Positions 26,413 to 37,100 of a stretch of DNA of 64,000 nucleotides are shown one piece after another. Source of the stretch: Auanema rhodensis (Eukaryota; Nematoda; Chromadorea; Rhabditida; Rhabditidae); NCBI GenBank assembly GCA_964057225.1, contig OZ059898.1, positions 17,957,267-18,021,266 of the forward strand, read 5' to 3'. The first letter of the stretch is position 1. Every line of letters starts with the position of its first letter. The notes under the pieces are model-generated. The model was not told the origin of the DNA, made no database searches, and saw only the letters and a list, made by a program, of their open reading frames with translations. The position numbers were made by a program, and so were the translations under genes.

Positions 26413-27820
26413 ATGCTAATTAAGTGTACACGTGATGTGCACTTGGTATGTAACTCGCTTCACGTGAAAGATAAAGAGATGCGGTTTTCAAAATTAGATT
26501 CCTCATGTCCATATTAGTCTAAAAACGAATTTTTATTGATATTGATGAATGGTAACCATGACTTTGAAATTCACGTGAACTTTAATTTATGCTTATTAAG
26601 TGTACACGTGATGTGCACTTGGTATGTAACTCGCTTCAAGTGAAAGATAAAGAGATGCGGTTTTCAAAATTAGATTCCCCATGTCCATATTAGTCTAAAA
26701 ACAAATTTTTATTGATATTGGTGCATGGTAACTATGACTTTGAAATTTACGTGAACTTTAATTTATGCTAATTAAGTGTACACATGATGTGCACTTGGTA
26801 TGTAACTCGCTTCACGTCAAAGATAAAGAGATGCGGTTTTCAAAATTAGATTTCGCATGTCCATATTAGTCTAAAAACAAATTTTTATTGATATTGATGC
26901 ATGGTAACCATGACTTTGAAATTTACGTGAACTTTAATTTATGCTAATTAAGTGTACACGTGATGTGCACTTGGTATGTAACTCGCTTCACGTGAAAGAT
27001 AAAGAGATGCGGTTTTCAAAATTAGATTTCGCATGTCCATATTAGTCTAAAAACAAATTTTTATTGATATTGGTGCATGGCATCCATGACTTTAAAATTT
27101 ACGTGTACTTTAATTTATGCTAATTAAGTGTACACGTGATGTGCACTTGGTATGTAACTCGCTTCACGTGAAAGATAAAGAGATGCGGTTTTCAAAATTA
27201 GATTTCGCATGTCCATATTAGTCTAAAAACAAATTTTTATTGATATTGGTGCATGGCAACCATGACTTTAAAATTTACGTGTACTTTAATTTATGCTAAT
27301 TAAGTGTACACATGATGTGCACTTGGTATGTAACTCGCTTCACGTCAAAGATAAAGAGATGCGGTTTTCAAAATTAGATTTCGCATGTCCATATTAGTCT
27401 AAAAACAAATTTTTATTGATATTGGTGCATGGTAACCATGACTTTGAAATTTACGTGAACTTTAATTTATGCTAATTAAGTGTACACGTGATGTGCACTT
27501 GGTATGTAACTCGTTTCACGTGAAAGATAAAGAGATGCGGTTTTCAAAATTAGATTCCCCATGTCCATATTAGTCTAAAAACAAATTTTTATTGATATTG
27601 GTGCATGGCAACCATGACTTTAAAGTTTACGTGTACTTTAATTTATGCTAATTAAGTGTACACATGATGTGCACTTGGTATGTAACTCGCTTCACGTCAA
27701 AGATAAAGAGATGCGGTTTTCAAAATTAGATTTCGCATGTCCATATTAGTCTAAAAACAAATTTTTATTGATATTGGTGCATGGTAACCATGACTTTGAA
27801 ATTTACGTGTACTTTAATTT
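26413..27820 (+). repeat. 12-mer-period HOR, copy 2
   Basis: Repeats 24301-25708 at +2112 with GATGAATGG near 26545, GGCATCCATG from 27079 and CTCGTTTCACG near 27511. The last member (27645) departs in its 3' part (T141, G154 instead of C141, A154), placing the end of the copied tract inside it. Confidence 0.9.
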
Positions 27821-28172
27821 ATGCTAATTAAGTGTACACATGATGTGCACTTGGTATGTAACTCGCTTCACGTCAAAGATAAAGAGATGCGGTTTTCAAA
27901 ATTAGATTCCTCATGTCCATATTAGTCTAAAAACAAATTTTTATTAATATTGGTGCATGGTAACCATGACTTTGAAATTTATGTGAACTTTAATTTATGC
28001 TAATTAAGTGTACACATGATGTGCACTTGGTATGTAACTCGCTTCACGTGAAAGATAAAGAGATGCGGTTTTCAAAATTAGATTCCTCATGTCCATATTA
28101 GTCTAAAAACGAATTTTTATTGATATTGATGCATGGTAATCATGACTTTGAAATTTTCGTGAACTTTAATTT
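27821..28172 (+). repeat. Subfamily boundary monomers
   Basis: The monomer at 27821 is the last C54 copy I found (A20, C54, CCTC, with private TTATTAATATT and TTTATGTG). The next, at 27997, has A20 with G54, CCTC, AAACGAA, TTGATGC and private GTAATCATG and TTTTCGTG. From 28173 the right-type order begins (GCTTATTAAG, AAAGGGATG, TTTTTGTTG). No foreign sequence or indel marks the switch. Confidence 0.85.
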
Positions 28173-28533
28173 ATGCTTATTAAGTGTACACGTGATGTGC
28201 ACTTGGTATGTAACTCGCTTCACGTGAAAGATAAAGGGATGCGGTTTTCAAAATTAGATTCCCCATGTCCATATTAGTCTAAAAACAAATTTTTGTTGAT
28301 ATTGGTGGATGGTAACCATGACTTTGAAATTTACGTGAACTTTAATTTATGCTAATTAAGTGTACACGTGATGTGCACTTGGTATGTAACTCGCTTCACG
28401 TGAAAGATAAAGAGATGCGATTTTCAAAATTAGATTTCGCATGTCCATATTAGTCTAAAAACGAATTTTTATTGATATTGGTGCATGGTAACCATGACTT
28501 TGAAATTTACGTGAACTTTAATTTATGCTAATT

Positions 28534-28556
28534 AAGTGTACACGTGATGTGCACTT
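28534..28556. other. Imperfect 23-bp dyad, monomer positions 10-32
   Basis: Arms AAGTG and CACTT flank inner pairs ACA/TGT. One T-G mismatch in the arm (a wobble pair if transcribed) and a 5-base centre leave up to nine paired positions. The dyad also contains the 8-bp palindrome GTGTACAC and the 6-bp palindrome GTGCAC. It recurs in every monomer. The right-subfamily change T24>A breaks an inner pair and C32 breaks the outermost pair, so the full dyad is not preserved in all HOR positions. A structural or protein-binding role is inference only. Confidence 0.75.
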
Positions 28557-28570
28557 GGTATGTAACTCGC

Positions 28571-28580
28571 TTCACGTGAA
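28571..28580. other. Perfect 10-bp palindrome TTCACGTGAA, positions 47-56
   Basis: TTCACGTGAA reads the same on both strands and contains CACGTG, the E-box/G-box core bound by bHLH and plant bZIP factors in other contexts. It is present in essentially all monomers right of about 28 kb. In about half of the monomers left of 28 kb G54 is replaced by C, giving TTCACGTCAA and destroying the symmetry. A few copies have TTTACGTGAA (for example near 36141 and 40717) or TTCAAGTGAA (near 24527 and 26637). The palindrome is seen directly; any binding factor is speculation. Confidence 0.85.
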
Positions 28581-28624
28581 AGATAAAGAGATGCGGTTTT
28601 CAAAATTAGATTCCCCATGTCCAT

Positions 28625-28658
28625 ATTAGTCTAAAAACAAATTTTTATTGATATTGGT
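28625..28658. other. A/T-tract region, positions 101-134
   Basis: This stretch contains an A5 run (109-113), then AAATTTTT (115-122), then TATTGATATT, and is almost free of G and C. Together with TTTTCAAAA at 73-81 it forms the AT-rich half of the monomer. Runs of A or T near helical spacing can bend DNA, and many satellites have such tracts; bending here is inferred, not shown. Position 115 is A or G (AAACGAA), a change that adds a CpG and interrupts the tract in one HOR class. Confidence 0.7.
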
Positions 28659-28659
28659 G

Positions 28660-28672
28660 CATGGTAACCATG
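28660..28672. other. 13-bp palindrome CATGGTAACCATG, positions 136-148
   Basis: CATGGT and ACCATG are perfect inverted arms around one central A. The core GGTAACC fits the interrupted palindrome GGTNACC (a BstEII site). Copies with C141 read CATGGCAACCATG, leaving 5-bp arms around a 3-base spacer; this form is common left of 28 kb and rare to the right, where it is confined to one HOR member. Variants such as GGATGGTAACCATG shorten the left arm (C136>G). Its maintenance through hundreds of copies is seen; function is unknown. Confidence 0.85.
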
Positions 28673-31600
28673 ACTTTGAAATTTACGTGAACTTTAATTT
28701 ATGCTAATTAAGTGTACACGTGAAGTGCACTTGGTATGTAACTCGCTTCACGTGAAAGATAAAGAGATGCGGTTTTCAAAATTAGATTCCTCATGTCCAT
28801 ATTAGTCTAAAAACAAATTTTTATTGATATTGGTGCATGGTAACCATGACTTTGAAATTTACGTGAACTTTAATTTATGCTAATTAAGTGTACACATGAT
28901 GTGCACTCGGTATGTAACTCGCTTCACGTGAAAGATAAAGAGATGCGGTTTTCAAAATTAGATTCCGCATGTCCATATTAGTCTAAAAACAAATTTTTAT
29001 TGATATTGGTGCATGGTAACCATGACTTTGAAATTTACGTGAACTTTAATTTATGCTAATTAAGTGTACACGTGATGTGCACTTGGTATGTAACTCGCTT
29101 CACGTGAAAGATAAAGAGATGCGGTTTCCAAAATTAGATTTCGCATGTCCATATTAGTCTAAAAACAAATTTTTGTTGATATTTGTGGATGGTAACCATG
29201 ACTTTGAAATTTACGTGAACTTTAATTTATGCTAATTAAGTGTACACGTGATGTGCACTTGGTATGTAACTCGCTTCACGTGAAAGAGGAAGAGATGCGG
29301 TTTTCAAAATTAGGTTCCCCATGTCCATATTAGTCTAAAAACAAATTTTTATTGATATTGGTGCATGGTAACCATGACTTTGAAATTTACGTGAACTTTA
29401 ATTTATGCTAATTAAGTGTACACGTGAAGTGCACTTGGTATGTAACTCGTTTCACGTGAAAGATAAAGAGATGCGGTTTTCAAAATTAGATTCCCCATGA
29501 CCATATTAGTCTAAAAACAAATTTTTATTGATATTGGTGCATGGTAACCATGACTTTGAAATTTACGTGAATTTTAATTTATGCTAATTAAGTGTACACA
29601 TGATGTGCACTCGGTATGTAACTCGCTTCACGTGAAAGATAAAGAGATGCGGTTTTCAAAATTAGATTCCGCATGTCCATATTAGTCTAAAAACAAATTT
29701 TTATTGATATTGGTGCATGGTAACCATGACTTTGAAATTTACGTGAACTTTAATTTATGCTAATTAAGTGTACACGTGATGTGCACTTGGTATGTAACTC
29801 GCTTCACGTGAAAGATAAAGAGATGCGGTTTCCAAAATTAGATTTCGCATGTCCATATTAGTCTAAAAACAAATTTTTATTGATATTGGTGCATGGTAAC
29901 CATGACTTTGAAATTTACGTGAACTTTAATTTATGCTAATTAAGTGTACACATGATGTGCACTCGGTATGTAACTCGCTTCACGTGAAAGATAAAGAGAT
30001 GCGGTTTTCAAAATTAGATTCCGCATGTCCATATTAGTCTAAAAACAAATTTTTATTGATATTGGTGCATGGTAACCATGACTTTGAAATTTACGTGAAC
30101 TTTAATTTATGCTAATTAAGTGTACACGTGATGTGCACTTGGTATGTAACTCGCTTCACGTGAAAGATAAAGAGATGCGGTTTCCAAAATTAGATTTCGC
30201 ATGTCCATATTAGTCTAAAAACAAATTTTTGTCGATATTTGTGGATGGTAACCATGACTTTGAAATTTACGTGAACTTTAATTTATGCTAATTAAGTGTA
30301 CACGTGATGTGCACTTGGTATGTAACTCGCTTCACGTGAAAGATGAAGAGATGCGGTTTTCAAAATTAGGTTCCCCATGTCCATATTAGTCTAAAAACAA
30401 ATTTTTATTGATATTGGTGCATGGTAACCATGACTTTGAAATTTACGTGAACTTTAATTTATGCTAATTAAGTGTACACGTGAAGTGCACTTGGTATGTA
30501 ACTCGCTTCACGTGAAAGATAAAGAGATGCGGTTTTCAAAATTAGATTCCCCATTACCATATTAGTCTAAAAACAAATTTTTATTGATATTGGTGCATGG
30601 TAACCATGACTTTGAAATTTACGTGAACTTTAATTTATGCTAATTAAGTGTACACATGATGTGCACTCGGTATGTAACTCGCTTCACGTGAAAGATAAAG
30701 AGATGCGGTTTTCAAAATTAGATTCCGCATGTCCATATTAGTCTAAAAACAAATTTTTATTGATATTGGTGCATGGTAACCATGACTTTGAAATTTACGT
30801 GAACTTTAATTTATGCTTATTAAGTGTACACGTGATGTGCACTTGGTATGTAACTCGCTTCACGTGAAAGATAAAGGGATGCGGTTTTCAAAATTAGATT
30901 CCCCATGTCCATATTAGTCTAAAAACAAATTTTTGTTGATATTGGTGGATGGTAACCATGACTTTGAAATTTACGTGAACTTTAATTTATGCTAATTAAG
31001 TGTACACGTGATGTGCACTTGGTATGTAACTCGCTTCACGTGAAAGATGAAGAGATGCGGTTCTCAAAATTAGGTTCCCCATGTCCATATTAGTCTAAAA
31101 ACAAATTTTTGTTGATATTGGTGGATGGTAACCATGACTTTCAAATTTACGTGAACTTTAATTTATGCTAATTAAGTGTACACATGATGTGCACTTGGTA
31201 TGTAACTCGCTTCACGTGAAAGATAAAGAGATGCGGTTTTCAAAATTAGATTTCGCATGTCCATATTAGTCTAAAAACAAATTTTTATTGATATTGGTGC
31301 ATGGTAACCATGACTTTGAAATTTACGTGAACTTTAATTTATGCTAATTAAGTGTACACGTGATGTGCTCTTGGTATGTAACTCGCTTCACGTGAAAGAT
31401 AAAGAGATGCGGTTTTCAAAATTAGATTCCCCATGTCCATATTAGTCTAAAAACAAATTTTTATTGATATTGGTGCATGGTAACCATGACTTTGAAATTT
31501 ACGTGAACTTTAATTTATGCTAATTAAGTGTACACGTGAAGTGCACTTGGTATGTAACTCGCTTCACGTGAAAGATAAAGAGATGCGGTTTTCAAAATTA

Positions 31601-34156
31601 GATTCCCCATGTCCATATTAGTCTAAAAACAAATTTTTGTTGATATTTGTGGATGGTAACCATGACTTTGAAATTTACGTGAACTTTAATTTATGCTAAT
31701 TAAGTGTACACGTGAAGTGCACTTGGTATGTAACTCGCTTCACGTGAAAGATAAAGAGATGCGATTTTCAAAATTAGATTTCGCATGTCCATATTAGTCT
31801 AAAAACAAATTTTTATTGATATTGGTGCATGGTAACCATGACTTTGAAATTTACGTGAACTTTAATTTATGCTAATTAAGTGTACACATGATGTGCACTT
31901 GGTATGTAACTCGCTTCACGTGAAAGATAAAGAGATGCGGTTTTCAAAATTAGATTTCGCATGTCCATATTAGTCTAAAAACAAATTTTTATTGATATTG
32001 GTGCATGGTAACCATGACTTTGAAATTTACGTGAACTTTAATTTATGCTAATTAAGTGTACACGTGATGTGCACTTGGTATGTAACTCGCTTCACGTGAA
32101 AGATAAAGAGATGCGGTTTCCAAAATTAGATTTCGCATGTCCATATTAGTCTAAAAACAAATTTTTGTTGATATTTGTGGATGGTAACCATGACTTTGAA
32201 ATTTACGTGAACTTTAATTTATGCTAATTAAGTGTACACGTGAAGTGCACTTGGTATGTAACTCGCTTCACGTGAAAGATAAAGAGATGCGATTTTCAAA
32301 ATTAGATTTCGCATGTCCATATTAGTCTAAAAACAAATTTTTATTGATATTGGTGCATGGTAACCATGACTTTGAAATTTACGTGAACTTTAATTTATGC
32401 TAATTAAGTGTACACGTGAAGTGCACTTGGTATGTAACTCGCTTCACGTGAAAGATAAAGAGATGCGGTTTTCAAAATTAGATTCCCCATGACCATATTA
32501 GTCTAAAAACAAATTTTTATTGATATTGGTGCATGGTAACCATGACTTTGAAATTTACGTGAACTTCAATTTATGCTAATTAAGTGTACACGTGATGTGC
32601 ACTTGGTATGTAACTCGCTTCACGTGAAAGATAAAGAGATGCGGTTTTCAAAATTAGATTCCGCATGTCCATATTAGTCTAAAAACAAATTTTTATTGAT
32701 ATTGGTGCATGGTAACCATGACTTTGAAATTTACGTGAACTTTAATTTATGCTAATTAAGTGTACACGTGATGTGCACTTGGTATGTAACTCGCTTCACG
32801 TGAAAGATAAAGAGATGCGGTTTCCAAAATTAGATTTCGCATGTCCATATTAGTCTAAAAACAAATTTTTATTGATATTGGTGCATGGTAACCATGACTT
32901 TGAAATTTACGTGAACTTCAATTTATGCTAATTAAGTGTACACGTGATGTGCACTTGGTATGTAACTCGCTTCACGTGAAAGATAAAGAGATGCGGTTTT
33001 CAAAATTAGATTCCCCATGTTTATATTAGTCTAAAAACAAATTTTTATTGATATTGGTGCATGGCAACCATGACTTTAAAATCTACGAGTACTTTAATTT
33101 ATGCTAATTAAGTGTACACATGATGTGCACTTGGTATGTAACTCGCTTCACGTGAAAGATAAAGAGATGCGGTTTTCAAAATTAGATTCCTCATGTCCAT
33201 ATTAGTCTAAAAACGAATTTTTATTGATATTGATGCATGGTAACCATGACTTTGAAATTTACGTGAACTTTAATTTATGCTTATTAAGTGTACACGTGAT
33301 GTGCACTTGGTATGTAACTCGCTTCACGTGAAAGATAAAGGGATGCGGTTTTCAAAATTAGATTCCCCATGTCCATATTAGTCTAAAAACAAATTTTTGT
33401 TGATATTGGTGGATGGTAACCATGACTTTGAAATTTACGTGAACTTTAATTTATGCTAATTAAGTGTACACGTGATGTGCACTTGGTATGTAACTCGCTT
33501 CACGTGAAAGATGAAGAGATGCGGTTTTCAAAATTAGGTTCCCCATGTCCATATTAGTCTAAAAACAAATTTTTATTGATATTGGTGGATGGTAACCATG
33601 ACTTTCAAATTTACGTGAACTTTAATTCATGCTAATTAAGTGTACACATGATGTGCACTTGGTATGTAACTCGCTTCACGTGAAAGATAAAGAGATGCGG
33701 TTTTCAAAATTAGATTTCGCATGTCCATATTAGTCTAAAAACAAATTTTTATTGATATTGGTGCATGGTAACCATGACTTTGAAATTTACGTGAACTTTA
33801 ATTTATGCTAATTAAGTGTACACGTGATGTGCACTTGGTATGTAACTCGCTTCACGTGAAAGATAAAGAGATGCGGTTTTCAAAATTAGATTCCCCATGT
33901 CCATATTAGTCTAAAAACAAATTTTTATTGATATTGGTGCATGGTAACCATGACTTTGAAATTTACGTGAACTTTAATTTATGCTAATTAAGTGTACACA
34001 TGATGTGCACTCGGTATGTAACTCGCATCACGTGAAAGATAAAGAGATGCGGTTTTCAAAATTAGATTCCGCATGTCCATATTAGTCTAAAAACAAATTT
34101 TTATTGATATTGGTGCATGGTAACCATGACTTTGAAATTTACGTGAACTTTAATTT

Positions 34157-37100
34157 ATGCTAATTAAGTGTACACGTGAAGTGCACTTGGTATGTAACTC
34201 GCTTCACGTGAAAGATAAAGAGATGCGATTTTCAAAATTAGATTCCCCATGTCCATATTAGTCTAAAAACAAATTTTTATTGATATTGGTGCATGGTAAC
34301 CATGACTTTGAAATTTACGTGAACTTTAATTTATGCTAATTAAGTGTACACATGATGTGCACTCGGTATGTAACTCGCTTCACGTGAAAGATAAAGAGAT
34401 GCGGTTTTCAAAATTAGATTCCGCATGTCCATATTAGTCTAAAAACAAATTTTTATTGATATTGGTGCATGGTAACCATGACTTTGAAATTTACGTGAAC
34501 TTTAATTTATGCTAATTAAGTGTACACGTGATGTGCACTTGGTATGTAACTCGCTTCACGTGAAAGATAAAGAGATGCGGTTTCCAAAATTAGATTCCCC
34601 ATGTTTATATTAGTCTAAAAACAAATTTTTATTGATATTGGTGCATGGCAACCATGACTTTAAAATCTACGAGTACTTTAATTTATGCTAATTAAGTGTA
34701 CACATGATGTGCACTTGGTATGTAACTCGCTTCACGTGAAAGATAAAGAGATGCGGTTTTCAAAATTAGATTCCTCATGTCCATATTAGTCTAAAAACGA
34801 ATTTTTATTGATATTGATGCATGGTAACCATGACTTTGAAATTTACGTGAACTTTAATTTATGCTTATTAAGTGTACACGTGATGTGCACTTGGTATGTA
34901 ACTCGCTTCACGTGAAAGATAAAGGGATGCGGTTTTCAAAATTAGATTCCCCATGTCCATATTAGTCTAAAAACAAATTTTTGTTGATATTGGTGGATGG
35001 TAACCATGACTTTGAAATTTACGTGAACTTTAATTTATGCTAATTAAGTGTACACGTGATGTGCACTTGGTATGTAACTCGCTTCACGTGAAAGATGAAG
35101 AGATGCGGTTTTCAAAATTAGGTTCCCCATGTCCATATTAGTCTAAAAACAAATTTTTGTTGATATTGGTGGATGGTAACCATGACTTTCAAATTTACGT
35201 GAACTTTAATTTATGCTAATTAAGTGTACACATGATGTGCACTTGGTATGTAACTCGCTTCACGTGAAAGATAAAGAGATGCGGTTTTCAAAATTAGATT
35301 TCGCATGTCCATATTAGTCTAAAAACAAATTTTTATTGATATTGGTGCATGGTAACCATGACTTTGAAATTTACGTGAACTTTAATTTATGCTAATTAAG
35401 TGTACACGTGATGTGCACTTGGTATGTAACTCGCTTCATGTGAAAGATAAAGAGATGCGGTTTTCAAAATTAGATTCCCCATGTCCATATTAGTCTAAAA
35501 ACAAATTTTTATTGATATTGGTGCATGGTAACCATGACTTTGAAATTTACGTGAACTTTAATTTATGCTAATTAAGTGTACACGTGAAGTGCACTTGGTA
35601 TGTAACTCGCTTCACGTGAAAGATAAAGAGATGCGGTTTTCAAAATTAGATTCCCCATGTCCATATTAGTCTAAAAACAAATTTTTATTGATATTGGTGC
35701 ATGGTAACCATGACTTTGAAATTTACGTGAACTTTAATTTATGCTAATTAAGTGTACACATGATGTGCACTCGGTATGTAACTCGCTTCACGTGAAAGAT
35801 AAAGAGATGCGGTTTTCAAAATTAGATTCCGCATGTCCATATTAGTCTAAAAACAAATTTTTATTGATATTGGTGCATGGTAACCATGACTTTGAAATTT
35901 ACGTGAACTTTAATTTATGCTAATTAAGTGTACACGTGATGTGCACTTGGTATGTAACTCGCTTCACGTGAAAGATAAAGAGATGCGGTTTCCAAAATTA
36001 GATTTCGCATGTCCATATTAGTCTAAAAACAAATTTTTGTTGATATTTGTGGATGGTAACCATGACTTTGAAATTTACGTGAACTTTAATTTATGCTAAT
36101 TAAGTGTACACGTGATGTGCACTTGGTATGTAACTCGCTTTACGTGAAAGATGAAGAGATGCGGTTTTCAAAATTAGGTTCCCCATGTCCATATTAGTCT
36201 AAAAACAAATTTTTATTGATATTGGTGCATGGTAACCATGACTTTGAAATTTACGTGAACTTTAATTTATGCTAATTAAGTGTACACGTGAAGTGCACTT
36301 GGTATGTAACTCGCTTCACGTGAAAGATAAAGAGATGCGATTTTCAAAATTAGATTTCGCATGTCCATATTAGTCTAAAAACGAATTTTTATTGATATTG
36401 GTGCATGGTAACCATGACTTTGAAATTTACGTGAACTTTAATTTATGCTAATTAAGTGTACACGTGATGTGCACTTGGTATGTAACTCGCTTCACGTGAA
36501 AGATAAAGAGATGCGGTTTTCAAAATTAGATTCCCCATGTCCATATTAGTCTAAAAACAAATTTTTATTGATATTGGTGCATGGTAACCATGACTTTGAA
36601 ATTTACGTGAACTTTAATTTATGCTAATTAAGTGTACACGTGAAGTGCACTTGGTATGTAACTCGCTTCACGTGAAAGATAAAGAGATGCGGTTTTCAAA
36701 ATTAGATTCCCCATGTCCATATTAGTCTAAAAACAAATTTTTATTGATATTGGTGCATGGTAACCATGACTTTGAAATTTACGTGAACTTTAATTTATGC
36801 TAATTAAGTGTACACATGATGTGCACTCGGTATGTAACTCGCTTCACGTGAAAGATAAAGAGATGCGGTTTTCAAAATTAGATTCCGCTTGTCCATATTA
36901 GTCTAAAAACAAATTTTTATTGATATTGGTGCATGGTAACCATGACTTTGAAATTTACGTGAACTTTAATTTATGCTAATTAAATGTACACGTGATGTGC
37001 ACTTGGTATGTAACTCGCTTCACGTGAAAGATAAAGAGATGCGGTTTCCAAAATTAGATTTCGCATGTCCATATTAGTCTAAAAACAAATTTTTGTTGAT

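Larger units (their letters stand above)
1..27996 (+). repeat. Left subfamily of the array
   Basis: Monomers here fall mainly into two linked types. One has A20 with C54 (CACATG with TTCACGTCAA); the other has G20 with G54. A second linkage separates T141/G154/A166 copies from C141/A154/T166 copies. The forms with AAGTTT at 155-160 and TAGTTT at 171-176 are confined to this part. Diagnostic changes of the right part (A24, TT97-98, G61+G86) were not seen here. The distance between repeated diagnostic variants reveals 6-, 12-, 16- and 47-monomer periods, annotated separately. The last C54 copy I found starts at 27821. Confidence 0.9.
28525..28700 (+). repeat. Representative consensus-like monomer
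   Basis: This copy carries the commonest base at nearly every variable position and serves as reference for the numbering used elsewhere. By hand count it has about 58 G+C of 176. Recurrent variable positions in the array are 6 (A/T), 20 (G/A), 24 (T/A), 32 (T/C), 54 (G/C), 61 (A/G), 65 (A/G), 72 (G/A), 76 (T/C), 86 (A/G), 89-91 (CCC, TCG, CCT, CTT or CCG), 96 (T/A), 97-98 (CC/TT), 115 (A/G), 123 (A/G), 132-136, 141 (T/C), 154 (G/A/C), 157, 164, 166 (A/T), 171 and 173. Long parts, such as 33-45 and 99-113, are almost invariant. Length is exactly 176 in every copy checked. Confidence 0.95.
28173..34156 (+). repeat. Irregular right-subfamily section (34 monomers)
   Basis: Contains the HOR members A24, A20+C32+CCGC, C76+TCGC and G61+G86 in runs, but no long duplication is resolved. 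It has more private changes than later sections, for example AGAGGAAGAG in the monomer at 29229, GTCGATATTT at 30230, CCCCATTACC in 30461, GGTTCTCAAA in 30989 and GTGCTCTTGG in 31341. Members from 32749 to 33804 show the 5-mer chain that recurs later. Confidence 0.8.

Noticed and set aside
28534-28580. CACGTG as a gene promoter element (G-box or E-box)
   Set aside because: No gene, TATA arrangement or transcript start is apparent. The motif is a satellite component, so I list it only as a palindrome.
28525-28700. CENP-B box in the monomer
   Set aside because: The only TTCG (positions 88-91 in TCGC copies) is followed by CATGTCCATA, which lacks the conserved A and CGGG of the box.
33535-33545. 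Telomere-like repeat from TTAGG in G86 monomers
   Set aside because: TTAGG occurs once per such monomer as part of ATTAGGTTCC and is never tandem.
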